Shown here: positions 19,378-28,059 of the stretch, in pieces
How the letters are laid out: each line of letters begins with the position of its first letter
How positions within the stretch are numbered: the stretch's first letter is position 1
Assembly (NCBI RefSeq): GCF_038070105.1
Contig: NZ_JBBPBZ010000002.1
Location: 124,001-188,000, forward strand
Direction of reading: 5' to 3'
DNA length: 64,000 nt
Origin: Methylocystis sp. IM3
Lineage (GTDB): Bacteria > Pseudomonadota > Alphaproteobacteria > Rhizobiales > Beijerinckiaceae
Notes under the pieces: model-generated
What the model saw: the letters and a program-made list of their open reading frames with translations, nothing else
What the model was told of the DNA's origin: nothing
Databases searched by the model: none
Position numbers and translations under genes: made by a program

Positions 19378-19406
19378 ATTCTATGCGCGCAAGCGCCTTC
19401 GGTCAA
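19378..19406 (-). promoter_or_regulatory. sigma70-type promoter for argD-argF-hslO
   Basis: On the minus strand TTGACC (-35, at 19401-19406) and TAGAAT (-10, at 19378-19383) are separated by exactly 17 bp. Both match the consensus at 5 of 6 bases or better in the key positions. The expected start is near 19371, just before the hairpin at 19343-19363. Confidence 0.7.
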
Positions 19407-19504
19407 ATCCCGCCACGGGGGCGCGAGGCCGCCTGGATCGGCCGCGCTGTAGACTTTCACAGGCGAACTCTTTGTGAAAAACGCCTTGCAGGTGTGGCTC
19501 CAGC

Positions 19505-19705
19505 GACTCACCCGCGCCGGAAAGCGCACGAAACCCTGTTGAGAACGCCCCCATCTGCTTGCCAGCGACTCGCGCCCGTGATTCAAAAGGACCGTCAGTT
19601 TTTGCCGATGCGGGACGCGTTTTTCGCCCGCATGGCGCTTCTCGAGTTTTCGACGCGGGTCTCATCGACGCCGGTTGTCCCGGCGCAGCGACGGATAGTC
19701 GATTC
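19505..19705. promoter_or_regulatory. Cluster of four GANTC (CcrM) sites upstream of gcrA
   Basis: GANTC sites occur at 19505-19509, 19567-19571, 19580-19584 and 19701-19705, all within the 240 bp before the gcrA ATG. CcrM methylates the adenine in these sites in alphaproteobacteria, and GcrA activates promoters bearing methylated sites. The match is to the motif only; no promoter -10/-35 was assigned for gcrA. Confidence 0.55.
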
Positions 19706-19745
19706 CGTTGACGGCCGCTTCGAACAGACCGCTTGGAGGTCAAAA

Positions 19746-20291
19746 ATGTCTTGGACCGAGGAACGGGTCGAGCTGTTGCGCAAGCTTTGGGGCGACGGCC
19801 TGAGCGCGAGCCAGGTGGCGGCGGAGCTTGGACCCGGCATCACACGCAACGCGGTCATCGGCAAGATTCATCGGCTCGGCCTCGCGGAGCGCGCCAAGAC
19901 GGCGGCCGCCCCGCGTCCCCGCTCGGCGGTGAAGGGAGCCGCTGCTCGTCAACCGGCGCCCGCGCAGATCGTCGCCGCTGCGGCGCCCCGCGCCGGCGGC
20001 CATGCCGTTCACGGCAATGTGGCTCTCGCCTATGCGCCGCAGGCCATGGTCGTCGCGCGCGTCGCCCCTGAAGATGTCGTCATTCCCCTGTCGGAGCGCG
20101 TGACGCTCATGGAGCTGCGGGAATCGATGTGTCGCTGGCCAATGGGCGATCCGACGACGCCGGAATTCCGCTTCTGCGGCGCGAAGTCGCCGATCGGCGC
20201 CGGTCCCTATTGCGCGCATCACTCCCGCGTCGCCTATCAGCCGGCGCAGGATCGCCGTCGCGCCCAGATCAGGGCGCCGCGCTTCGCGTGA
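19746..20291 (+). CDS. gcrA: GcrA cell-cycle regulator
   Basis: Predicted 181 residues. The start MSWTEERVELLRKLWGDGLS is the helix-turn-helix N-terminal domain of GcrA, which recognises CcrM-methylated GANTC DNA. A linker rich in Ala and Pro follows, then a C-terminal region with MCRWPMGDP, FRFCG and PYCAHH, the sigma70-binding part known from Caulobacter GcrA. A GGAGG site precedes the ATG at 19746. It is divergent from the arg operon, and converges on phoB. Confidence 0.95.
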   Translation: MSWTEERVELLRKLWGDGLSASQVAAELGPGITRNAVIGKIHRLGLAERAKTAAAPRPRSAVKGAAARQPAPAQIVAAAAPRAGGHAVHGNVALAYAPQAMVVARVAPEDVVIPLSERVTLMELRESMCRWPMGDPTTPEFRFCGAKSPIGAGPYCAHHSRVAYQPAQDRRRAQIRAPRFA

Positions 20292-20321
20292 GCCTTTGCG
20301 AGGGACAGGCGGCGCCGTCCC

Positions 20322-21068
20322 TCATTCCCGTCCGAAGGTCTCGTCGAAGGAATAGCCCGAGCCGCGCACCGTGCGGATCGGATCTTTCTCGCGTCCGCGG
20401 ATGAGCGCCTTGCGCAGGCGTCCCACATGAACGTCGACAGTGCGCTCGTCGATTTCGGCCGACATGCCCCAGACGCTGTCGAGAAGCTGCGCGCGGGTGA
20501 AGACCCGGCCCGGCTTCTCCATGAGATATTCGAGCAGCCGGAACTCGGTGGGACCGAGATGGATCTCGCGGCCGGAGCGGCGCACGCGCCGCGTCTCGCG
20601 GTCGAGGTCGATGTCGCCGGCCGTCAGTTTCGAGGCGACGCGCTCGGGGCGGGCGCGACGCAGCAGCGCGCGCACGCGGGCCATCAGCTCGGGCGTGGAG
20701 AAGGGCTTTACGACATAGTCGTCGGCGCCGACGGACAGGCCGCGCACGCGTTCGCCTTCTTCGCCGCGCGCCGTCAGCATGATGATCGGCATGTCGCGCG
20801 CGACGTCCCGCGCGCGCAGGCGCCGGCAGATTTCGAGACCCGAGACGCCCGGCAGCATCCAGTCGAGCAACAGGAGATCGGGCGGCGACTCCGCGATGCG
20901 AAGCTCCGCCTCGTCGCCATTGTCGACATGCTCGACCTGATAGCCTTCGGCTTCGAGATTGTAGACGAGGAGCGTCGCGAGCGGGATCTCGTCCTCGACG
21001 ACGAGAATGCGCGGCGGGCGGTCGCCGCGGGCCTCGCGGGCGATGGTCTGGCTGGCGGCGTCGTTCAT
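20322..21068 (-). CDS. phoB: Phosphate regulon response regulator PhoB
   Basis: Predicted 248 residues. The receiver domain has LLLLDWMLP with the phosphorylated Asp, and VVKPFS with the conserved Lys. The C-terminal winged-helix DNA-binding domain has the OmpR-type VDVHVGRLRKAL and VRGSGYSF. It is phosphorylated by PhoR when phosphate is low and binds Pho boxes such as the one at 25723-25751. Its start overlaps the phoU stop as ATGA. It is the last gene of the pst-pho operon. Confidence 0.97.
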   Translation of the reverse strand: MNDAASQTIAREARGDRPPRILVVEDEIPLATLLVYNLEAEGYQVEHVDNGDEAELRIAESPPDLLLLDWMLPGVSGLEICRRLRARDVARDMPIIMLTARGEEGERVRGLSVGADDYVVKPFSTPELMARVRALLRRARPERVASKLTAGDIDLDRETRRVRRSGREIHLGPTEFRLLEYLMEKPGRVFTRAQLLDSVWGMSAEIDERTVDVHVGRLRKALIRGREKDPIRTVRGSGYSFDETFGRE

Positions 21069-21796
21069 TGCGGAATGTCTTGCTCCGGGCCGGCCAGGGA
21101 GGCGTCGAGGGAGCCGCTGCGGGATTTCGGACGCTCCATCGGCATGGCTTCGCCGGTGACGAGATAGACGACCGTCTCGGAGATATTCGTCGTGTGGTCT
21201 CCGATGCGCTCGAGGTTCTTCGAGCAGAAGAGAAGATGCGTGCAGAAGGAAATGTTGCGCGGGTCTTCCATCATGAAGGTCAGGAGGTCGCGAAACACGC
21301 TGTCCTCGAGCGCGTCGAGATCGGCGTCGTTCTCCCAGACCGCGCGGGCGCGCTCCACGTCGCGCAGCGCATAGGCGTCGAGCGCGTCCTTGAGCTGCGT
21401 CGCGGCGACTTCGTGCATCGACCGCAGGCCGACGATGGCGCGCGGCAGCCGCGCCTCAGTCGCAATTTTCAGCGTGCGCTTGGCGATGTTCTTGGCGAGG
21501 TCGCCGATCCGCTCAATGTCGCCGGAGATGCGGATCGCCGCGATGCATTCGCGCAGGTCGATCGCCAGCGGCTGGCGCCGCGCGATGGTGAGCACGGCGT
21601 TCTCCTCGATCTCGCGCTGGAGAATGTCGAGACGCGCGTCGCTGGCGACGACGCGCCGGGCGAGCTCCACGTCGAGCATGGACAAGGCGTCCATGGCCTC
21701 GGCCAGCATCTTCTCGGCGACGCCGCCCATTTCCGAAATCCGGCGGCCGAGCGCCTCGAGGTCGCGGTCGTAGGACTTGACGATATGTTCGCTCAT
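21065..21796 (-). CDS. phoU: Phosphate signalling protein PhoU
   Basis: Predicted 243 residues, all helical, with two PhoU repeats (each with E-x3-GD/ERIGD-type helices such as GDIERIGDLAKNIAKR and NLERIGDHTTNISE). It connects the PstSCAB transporter to PhoR and keeps the regulon off at high phosphate. I chose the ATG at 21796 (MSEHIVKSYDRDL), which matches the family start; an upstream extension is Ser/Arg-rich and unlikely. Cytoplasmic, with overlap into phoB. Confidence 0.96.
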   Translation of the reverse strand: MSEHIVKSYDRDLEALGRRISEMGGVAEKMLAEAMDALSMLDVELARRVVASDARLDILQREIEENAVLTIARRQPLAIDLRECIAAIRISGDIERIGDLAKNIAKRTLKIATEARLPRAIVGLRSMHEVAATQLKDALDAYALRDVERARAVWENDADLDALEDSVFRDLLTFMMEDPRNISFCTHLLFCSKNLERIGDHTTNISETVVYLVTGEAMPMERPKSRSGSLDASLAGPEQDIPQ

Positions 21797-21809
21797 CGCG
21801 TTCCCTTCC

Positions 21810-22592
21810 TCAACCGAACCGGCCGGTGATGTAATCCTGCGTGCGCTTCTCGCGCGGCTTGTTGAAGACCTCGTCGGTGTCGCCGAATTCGACAAGCTCG
21901 CCGAGATACATGAAGGCCGTATAATCCGAAACGCGCACCGCCTGCTGCATGTTGTGGGTGACGATGGCGATCGTGTAATCGGCGGCGAGCTCCTCGATCA
22001 GCTCCTCGACTTTCGCGGTGGAGATTGGATCGAGCGCCGAGCAGGGCTCGTCGAAGAGGATTACCTCGGGCTGCACCGCGACGCTGCGCGCGATGCAGAG
22101 GCGCTGCTGCTGGCCGCCCGAGAGGCCGAGGCCGCTCGTGTGCAGCTTGTCCTTCACCTCGTCCCAGAGCGCCGCGCCGCGCAACGCCGCCTCGACGCGA
22201 TCGTCCATCTCGGCGCGCGGCAGCTTTTCGTAGAGGCGGATGCCGAAGGCGATGTTTTCGTAGATCGTCATCGGAAAGGGCGTCGGCTTCTGGAACACCA
22301 TGCCGACGCGCGCGCGCAGCGCGTTCACGTCCACCGCCGGATCGAGGATGTTCTCGCCGTCGAGCAGCACCTCGCCCTCGGCGCGCTGGCCGGGGTAGAG
22401 ATCGTACATGCGGTTCAGGACGCGCAGCAGCGTGGACTTGCCGCAGCCCGAGGGACCGATGAAGGCGGTGACCCGGTTCGTCGTGAGCGTGAGCGAGATG
22501 TCTTTGAGCGCGCGGGTCTTGCCGTAGAAGAAATCGAGGCCCTTGACCGAAACCTTCGGGGCCGGGGCGTGCGTTTGAGCGGCGGCGTTCAT
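21810..22592 (-). CDS. pstB: Phosphate ABC transporter ATP-binding protein PstB
   Basis: Predicted 260 residues. Walker A is GPSGCGKST, the ABC signature LSGGQQQRL, and Walker [14 protein letters not shown]. It energises phosphate uptake by the PstA/PstC channel on the inner face of the membrane. Spacing to pstA is a single base and to phoU 13 bp, consistent with one operon. Confidence 0.97.
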   Translation of the reverse strand: MNAAAQTHAPAPKVSVKGLDFFYGKTRALKDISLTLTTNRVTAFIGPSGCGKSTLLRVLNRMYDLYPGQRAEGEVLLDGENILDPAVDVNALRARVGMVFQKPTPFPMTIYENIAFGIRLYEKLPRAEMDDRVEAALRGAALWDEVKDKLHTSGLGLSGGQQQRLCIARSVAVQPEVILFDEPCSALDPISTAKVEELIEELAADYTIAIVTHNMQQAVRVSDYTAFMYLGELVEFGDTDEVFNKPREKRTQDYITGRFG

Positions 22593-22593
22593 G

Positions 22594-23433
22594 TCAGGAC
22601 TTCCTGCGGCCGGCGCTCAGCGCGCGGGCGATGATCGAAAGGGTGAGAACGGCGGCGGTGATGAGCAGCGCGCCTGTCCAGGCGAGCTGCTGCCAGTCCT
22701 TGTAGGGTGAGAGCGCGAACTGGAAGATGACGACCGGCAGGCTCGCCATCGGGGCGTTGAGGTCGCTCGACCAGAACTGATTGTTGAGCGCGGTGAAGAG
22801 CAGCGGCGCCGTTTCGCCGGAGACGCGGGCGACCGCGAGCAGCACGCCCGTCACGATGCCCGCCTTGGCGGCGCGATAGGAGACGCGCGAGATGATCACG
22901 GCGCGCGGCGCGCCGAGGGCGGCCGCCGCCTCGCGCAGCGAGCCGGGGACGAGCAGCAGCATGTCTTCCGTGGTGCGCAGCACGACCGGAATGACGATGA
23001 GCGACAGCGCCACGGCGCCTGCAATTCCCGAGAAATGCCCCATCGGCGCGACGATGATCGTATAGACGAAGAGGCCGATGACGATCGACGGCGCGCTGAG
23101 CAGAATGTCGTTGACGAAGCGCACCACCGTCGCGAGCTTCGTCTTGCGGCCATATTCGGCCATGTAGGTTCCCGCGAGCATTCCGAGCGGCGCGCCGATG
23201 GCGACGCCGATCGCCGTCATCGACAGCGAACCGCCGATCGCGTTCATGAGGCCGCCCCGGCTGCCGGGCGGCGGGGTCATCTGCGTGAAGACGGCGGGCG
23301 AGAGGCCGCGCAGACCTTCATAGAGAAGGGCGCCGAGAATGAGAAAGAGCCAGGAGAGCCCGAACAGCGCCGCCGCCCAGGCGAGACTCGTCGCCATGGC
23401 GTTGCGTCGGCGGCGCTTGGCGTAAAGCGACAT
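22594..23433 (-). CDS. pstA: Phosphate ABC transporter permease PstA
   Basis: Predicted 279 residues with about six hydrophobic segments. The EAA-type loop facing PstB is in [16 protein letters not shown]. It pairs with PstC to form the channel. The start codon at 23433 gives a basic N-terminus (KRRRRN), as in PstA proteins. The gene follows pstC by 16 bp. Confidence 0.95.
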   Translation of the reverse strand: MSLYAKRRRRNAMATSLAWAAALFGLSWLFLILGALLYEGLRGLSPAVFTQMTPPPGSRGGLMNAIGGSLSMTAIGVAIGAPLGMLAGTYMAEYGRKTKLATVVRFVNDILLSAPSIVIGLFVYTIIVAPMGHFSGIAGAVALSLIVIPVVLRTTEDMLLLVPGSLREAAAALGAPRAVIISRVSYRAAKAGIVTGVLLAVARVSGETAPLLFTALNNQFWSSDLNAPMASLPVVIFQFALSPYKDWQQLAWTGALLITAAVLTLSIIARALSAGRRKS

Positions 23434-23449
23434 GACGTGAGCGCTCCTT

Positions 23450-24478
23450 TCAGGCCGATTTCTGCTCGATGCGCATCAGCATGTAACGCGCGATGGCGAG
23501 CACCACGAAGGTGATGATGAAGAGGATGAGGCCGAGCCCGATCAGGGCGGAGGTATAGACGTCGCCCACCGCCTCGGTGAATTCATTGGCGATGGTCGCG
23601 GAGATCGTCGTGCCCGGCGCGAGCAGGGAGGGCGACACCTTGTGGGCGTTGCCGATGACGAAAGTGACCGCCATCGTCTCGCCGAGCGCGCGGCCGAGCG
23701 CGAGCATCACGCCGCCGATCACGCCGACGCGCGTATAGGGCAGCACCACATGGCGCATCATTTCCGATGTCGTGCAGCCGATCCCGGTCGCGGCCTCCTT
23801 GAGGACGGGCGGGACGGTCGCGAAGACGTCGCGGGAAATGGAGGCGATGAAGGGCAGCACCATCACCGCGAGAATGACGCCCGCCGTCAGCACGCCGATG
23901 CCATAGGGCGGGCCGGCGAAGAGGGTGGAGAGGACGGGAATGTCCTTGAACAGCGAGATCAGCCCCGGCTGCACATGCGCCTGCACGAAGGGCGCGAGGA
24001 CGAAGAGGCCCCAGATGCCGTAGATGATCGAGGGAATGCCGGCGAGAAGCTCGATGGCGACGCTGATCGGGCGTCGCAGCGGATGCGGGCAGAGCTCTGT
24101 GAGGAAGGTCGCGATCCCGAGACCGACCGGCACGGCGATCAGCATGGCGATGAGCGAGGTGACGACCGTGCCGTAGATCGCGGGGAGGGCGCCGAAATTA
24201 TCGGTGACGGGGTTCCAGGCCTGGGAGGTGAGGAAGCCGAGGCCAAAGGCCCGCAAGGCGGGCAAGGAGCCATGGATGAGGGAGACGATCACGCCGCCCA
24301 GAATGATCAGCACGACGATCGCGGCCGTGCGGGTCGTCAGATGAAACAGGCGATCGGCGACGGCGATGGCGGAAAGCGCCCTGGCGCGGTCCGCGACGCG
24401 CGTCACGCGGGTTTCGATTGCGATCTCCGTCATGTCTGCCGCTCCAGATTCGTTTCCCGTCGGCCCGGTCGTCGTCAT
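23450..24478 (-). CDS. pstC: Phosphate ABC transporter permease PstC
   Basis: Predicted 342 residues with about six hydrophobic segments and the EAA-type loop near [15 protein letters not shown]. The N-terminus carries a hydrophilic extension before the first membrane helix. Start could be ATG 24478 or 24433; the longer form is given. It pairs with PstA. A hairpin-rich gap of 108 bp separates it from pstS. Confidence 0.95.
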   Translation of the reverse strand: MTTTGPTGNESGAADMTEIAIETRVTRVADRARALSAIAVADRLFHLTTRTAAIVVLIILGGVIVSLIHGSLPALRAFGLGFLTSQAWNPVTDNFGALPAIYGTVVTSLIAMLIAVPVGLGIATFLTELCPHPLRRPISVAIELLAGIPSIIYGIWGLFVLAPFVQAHVQPGLISLFKDIPVLSTLFAGPPYGIGVLTAGVILAVMVLPFIASISRDVFATVPPVLKEAATGIGCTTSEMMRHVVLPYTRVGVIGGVMLALGRALGETMAVTFVIGNAHKVSPSLLAPGTTISATIANEFTEAVGDVYTSALIGLGLILFIITFVVLAIARYMLMRIEQKSA

Positions 24479-24489
24479 GAGATGCTCCC

Positions 24490-24550
24490 GACGCCGGCTC
24501 CGGTTCGAACCGGCGTCTTTTTTTCGAGGCGGTCTTCGTTTTGGACCGCC
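24490..24550. other. Two hairpins between pstS and pstC
   Basis: GACGCCGG (24490-24497) pairs with CCGGCGTC (24510-24517) and is followed on the plus strand by seven Ts. A second hairpin pairs GGCGGTC (24528-24534) with GACCGCC (24544-24550). On the minus strand, the direction of the operon, the T-run becomes an A-run before the first hairpin, so an ordinary terminator for pstS is not seen. They may protect the 3' end of pstS mRNA or end antisense transcription. Confidence 0.5.
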
Positions 24551-24586
24551 TGCGCGCCGGCCGCAACGCTTCCGGCGCGCGGCTCG

Positions 24587-25630
24587 TCAGTGCGCGAGCG
24601 GCTTGCCGTCGGCGCCCTTCACCTCGGCCCAGCTCTTCTTGACGAGCTCGACGACGGTCTTGGGCATCGGGATGTAATCCAGCTCCTCGGCGGCCTTGCC
24701 GCCATGGGCGAAGGCCCAGCCGAAGAACTTCAGGGCCTCTGCGGCGGCCGCCTCGTCCTTGGGGTCCTTGGGCAGCAGGATGAAGGTCGCGGCCGAGATC
24801 GGCCAGGACTTCGCGCCCGGCTCATTGGTGATGATCTGGTAGAAGCCCGGCGACTTCGCCCAGTCGGCGCTCGCGGCGGCGGACTGGAAGCTCTCGAGGC
24901 CCGGCGCGACCACCTTGCCGGCGGCGTTGACCATCTTGGCGTGGGTCAGCTTGTTCTGCTTGGCGTAGGCGTATTCGACATAGCCGACGGCGCCCTTGGT
25001 GTTGGCGACATTGTTGGCGACGCCCTCATTGCCCTTGGCGCCGACGCCGACCGGCCATTCCACGGCCGAATTCTCGCCGACCTTGGTCTTCCAGTCCTGC
25101 GAGACCTTGGAAAGATAGTTGGTGAAGTTGAAGGTCGTGCCCGAGCCGTCCGAGCGATGCACCACGACGATCGGGGTCGCGGCGAGCTTCGCCTTCGGAT
25201 TGAGCTTCTTGATCGACGCGTCGTCCCAGCTCGCGATTTCGCCCATGAAGATCTTGGCGAGGGTCGGACCGTCGAGCACGAGCTCGCCCGGCTGGACGCC
25301 TTCCAGATTGACGACCGGCACGATGCCGCCGATGACCTGCGGCCACTGGATGAGATTGGCGGCCTGGAGATCCTCGGGCTTGAGCGGCTGGTCGGAGGCG
25401 CCGAAGGTCACGGTGCGGGCCTTGATCTGCTTGATGCCGCCGCCGGAGCCGATCGACTGATAATTCAGGCCGTTGCCGGTCTCATTCTTGTACGTGTCCG
25501 CCCATTTGGCGTAGATCGGATAGGGGAAGGTCGCGCCGGCGCCGGAAATGTCCAGCGCAAGGGCCGCGCCCGCCATCGCCGCGAGCGCGGTCGCCGCGGC
25601 GGCGGCGCGCGTGAAAAACGTCGAGATCAT
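24587..25630 (-). CDS. pstS: Periplasmic phosphate-binding protein PstS
   Basis: Predicted 347 residues with a signal peptide cut after GAALA. The mature start [15 protein letters not shown] is the classic phosphate-binding loop. Further phosphate contacts lie in SIGSGGGI and RSDGSGT. It delivers phosphate to PstC-PstA. It is the first gene of pstSCAB-phoU-phoB and has the Pho box directly upstream. Confidence 0.97.
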   Translation of the reverse strand: MISTFFTRAAAAATALAAMAGAALALDISGAGATFPYPIYAKWADTYKNETGNGLNYQSIGSGGGIKQIKARTVTFGASDQPLKPEDLQAANLIQWPQVIGGIVPVVNLEGVQPGELVLDGPTLAKIFMGEIASWDDASIKKLNPKAKLAATPIVVVHRSDGSGTTFNFTNYLSKVSQDWKTKVGENSAVEWPVGVGAKGNEGVANNVANTKGAVGYVEYAYAKQNKLTHAKMVNAAGKVVAPGLESFQSAAASADWAKSPGFYQIITNEPGAKSWPISAATFILLPKDPKDEAAAAEALKFFGWAFAHGGKAAEELDYIPMPKTVVELVKKSWAEVKGADGKPLAH

Positions 25631-25722
25631 TCGAGATCGCTTTCAGCTCGAGAAAAAAGAGGAGAGGCGCTTGACCTGCGCCCGTCACGGCCGCGGTTCT
25701 AACGGCCGGGCAAGAGAGTTTT

Positions 25723-25751
25723 GTGACACTCGCATCTCAGAAATATGACAA
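25723..25751 (-). promoter_or_regulatory. Pho box, three 7-bp repeats at 11-bp spacing
   Basis: On the minus strand TTGTCAT, CTGAGAT and GTGTCAC are separated by four bases each, giving 11-bp steps. The outer two match the PhoB-binding consensus CTGTCAT at 6 and 5 of 7 positions; the middle is weaker. It lies 93 bp upstream of the pstS start, in the gap to phoR. Confidence 0.78.
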
Positions 25752-25767
25752 TCGATTCTTATAAAAA

Positions 25768-26844
25768 TCAGTGTCTTGATTGGGTTCTCGCCGTCGGGCT
25801 CTCGGACGCCGGCAGGGTGACGCGGAAAAGCGCCCCCGCCCCTGGCGTGGACTCGACGGACAGCCGCCCGCGATGGCGCAGCACGATATGTTTGACGATG
25901 GCGAGCCCGAGCCCCGTGCCGCCCTTGGCGCGGCTCTTGCCGGCGTCGACCCGGTAAAAGCGTTCGGTGAGGCGCGGCAGATGCTCGGGCGCGATGCCCG
26001 GCCCGTGGTCGCGCACGGAAAAAACGACGCTCCCCCCCTGCCGCGCAAGCGAGATTTCAACGGGCCGGGGCTCGTTCTCGCAGGCCCCGTATTTCAGCGC
26101 GTTCTCGATCAGATTCTCGACGATCCGCGCCAGTTCGTCCCGGTCGCCGGGCGCGATCACGTTCTGCTCCAGATCGAGGGCGAGCGGAACGCCGTTTTCC
26201 TCCGCCATGGGGGTGAGCGTGTCGACGATATGGGCGACGAGCACGGTGAAATCGACCGCCTCCACCGGGCGCACATGCATGTGCTGCTCGATGCGCGAGA
26301 GGGAGAGCAGATCGTCGATGAGGCGGGCCATGCGCTGCGCCTGTTCGCGCATGATGCCCAGAAAACGCTCGCGCGCCGCGGCGTCGTTTTTCGCCGGCCC
26401 CTGCAAGGTTTCCACGAAGCCCAGCAGCGAGGCGAGCGGCGTGCGCAGCTCATGGCTGGCGTTGGCCACGAAATCGACGCGCATTCGTTCGACGCGATGC
26501 GCTTCCGTGAGGTCGCGCAGGCTGATCATCGCCGCCGTGCGAAAGCCCTCGAAGCGCACCGGCGCGATATGGGCCTCGAACCAGCGTTCGACCGGCAGGC
26601 GCTCGGTCCAGGCGGCTTTCTCGGCCTCGCCCCCCGCGGCGACGCGCATCGCCGCGTCCAGCATGTCGGGCGAGCGCAGGCTGCGCGACAGGGGCTCGCC
26701 GACGCGCAGCGCCGGCGCCAGCGCCTGGGCCGCGGCGTTGAAGGCGAGGGCGTGCGTCTCGGCGTCGATGACGAAGACGGGCTCGGGCAAAGCGTCGATC
26801 ACCGGGCCGAGCATGTCCTCGGCGGGCCATTTGGGCTGCGGCAT
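25768..26844 (-). CDS. phoR: Phosphate regulon sensor kinase PhoR, no membrane segment seen
   Basis: Predicted 358 residues. A PAS-like domain covers residues ~10-115. The dimerisation/phosphoacceptor domain has FVANASHELRTPL with H131, and the C-terminal ATPase domain has NLIENALKYG, DHGPGIAPEHL and GGTGLGLAIVKHI. This is PhoR by its blocks and by its position next to the pst operon. Unlike E. coli PhoR, no hydrophobic N-terminal segment is present. There are only 24 bp to the upstream membrane gene, and an upstream extension is not available. Confidence 0.9.
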   Translation of the reverse strand: MPQPKWPAEDMLGPVIDALPEPVFVIDAETHALAFNAAAQALAPALRVGEPLSRSLRSPDMLDAAMRVAAGGEAEKAAWTERLPVERWFEAHIAPVRFEGFRTAAMISLRDLTEAHRVERMRVDFVANASHELRTPLASLLGFVETLQGPAKNDAAARERFLGIMREQAQRMARLIDDLLSLSRIEQHMHVRPVEAVDFTVLVAHIVDTLTPMAEENGVPLALDLEQNVIAPGDRDELARIVENLIENALKYGACENEPRPVEISLARQGGSVVFSVRDHGPGIAPEHLPRLTERFYRVDAGKSRAKGGTGLGLAIVKHIVLRHRGRLSVESTPGAGALFRVTLPASESPTARTQSRH

Positions 26845-26868
26845 GGGGCGGTCGGTTCTCCCAGGGCT

Positions 26869-27933
26869 TCAGGGCGCGCGTTCTTCGATGATGCGCGCCA
26901 CGGCCTCGCGCAGCGAGCCCCAGCGCCGCCGCCCCTCGTCGGCGCCGAGCACGGCCAGCGCCGCGATGAAAGGGACGAAATAATAGACGATGCGGAACAG
27001 CAGCAGCGAGGCGAGCACGCTGCCTTGCGACGGGCCGGGCAAGGCGTGCAGCATCGTCGCCTCGAAAACGCCGATGCCGCCCGGCGCATGGCTGACGACG
27101 CCGAGGATGCAGGCCAGCACATAGACGGCGAGAAAAGCTTCGAATTGCAGATCGACGCCCTGCGGCAGCAGGACATAGAGCGCGGCGGCGGCGGCGCAGA
27201 GATCGGCGGCGCCGACGACGAGCTGCGCCAGCGTCGAGCCGGGGCCGGGCAATTCCAGCACATGGCCGCGCAGGCGGATGCGGCGCGGCTCGAGCGCGAC
27301 CCAGGCGCAGTAGCCCGCGACCCCCGCCAGCACCAGGACGCCCACCACCACATGCAGGGGGGCGGGCAGATGGTCGAGGGCCGAGAGCGGCTCGGCGGCC
27401 CTGACGAGGGTGAAGCCGATCACGGCGGTCATGCCGAGCCAGAAGGTCACGCCGGTGATGACCGTGATGTTGGCGACCTGCAGCGCCGTCATCTGCACCC
27501 GCGAATAGATCCAGTAGCGGACGGCCGCGCCGGTGACGATCGGAAAGCCCAGATTGAAGGCGATGGCGTAGCTCGCGAAGGAGGCGAGCGCCGTGACGCG
27601 ATAGGGGGCCCGGTGGCGGATCTGGCGCAGGGCGGCGACGTCGTAGCCGGTGAGGGCGACATAGGAGAGGGCGGTGAAGAAGAGCGCGGCGAAAATCTGG
27701 CCGGCGCTGGTGCTCTTCACGGCGTCGAGGACGTCGACGAGGCGGATGTTGGACAGAACATTGGCGAGGATATAGGCCGCGACGGCGAAGAGGGCGACGC
27801 TTGCGAGCGCGCCCAGAACATGGGTCGCGCCATGCGGCAGACGCTCCTGAAGCGCCTCGAAGAAGCTCTTGCGCCGTACGACGACAGGCAGGCGGGACCG
27901 GGAAGAAATCGCTAAATCCTCTTCTTCCTGCAT
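26869..27933 (-). CDS. UPF0104 / LPG-synthase-like multi-pass membrane protein
   Basis: The 354-residue protein has a hydrophilic N-terminus of ~30 residues and then at least eight hydrophobic segments. It resembles the membrane flippase domain of MprF and the YbhN/AglD-type UPF0104 family; the PGGIGVFEATML block is typical. Members are thought to move lipids or intermediates across the membrane. The gene precedes phoR by 24 bp, so they are likely co-transcribed. Confidence 0.8.
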   Translation of the reverse strand: MQEEEDLAISSRSRLPVVVRRKSFFEALQERLPHGATHVLGALASVALFAVAAYILANVLSNIRLVDVLDAVKSTSAGQIFAALFFTALSYVALTGYDVAALRQIRHRAPYRVTALASFASYAIAFNLGFPIVTGAAVRYWIYSRVQMTALQVANITVITGVTFWLGMTAVIGFTLVRAAEPLSALDHLPAPLHVVVGVLVLAGVAGYCAWVALEPRRIRLRGHVLELPGPGSTLAQLVVGAADLCAAAAALYVLLPQGVDLQFEAFLAVYVLACILGVVSHAPGGIGVFEATMLHALPGPSQGSVLASLLLFRIVYYFVPFIAALAVLGADEGRRRWGSLREAVARIIEERAP

Positions 27934-28059
27934 TGACGCTCACTCGCACGGCCGCCGGACGGGCGGGCGCGCCAAAACTCCATCCGCATCGAAGATGACG
28001 CCGGCATGACGATTAGTCCCTTCTAGCTTGGAAGGGAAACCGGCAGAGTCAAGCCGCGC

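Noticed and set aside
23642..25702. 686-codon plus-strand frame across pstC and pstS
   Set aside because: It runs antisense over two clear phosphate genes and their gap. The composition is His/Arg/Asp-rich with no recognisable fold.
25780..27915. 711-codon plus-strand frame across phoR and the UPF0104 gene
   Set aside because: Antisense to two genes with clear motifs. It has no plausible start site or domain.
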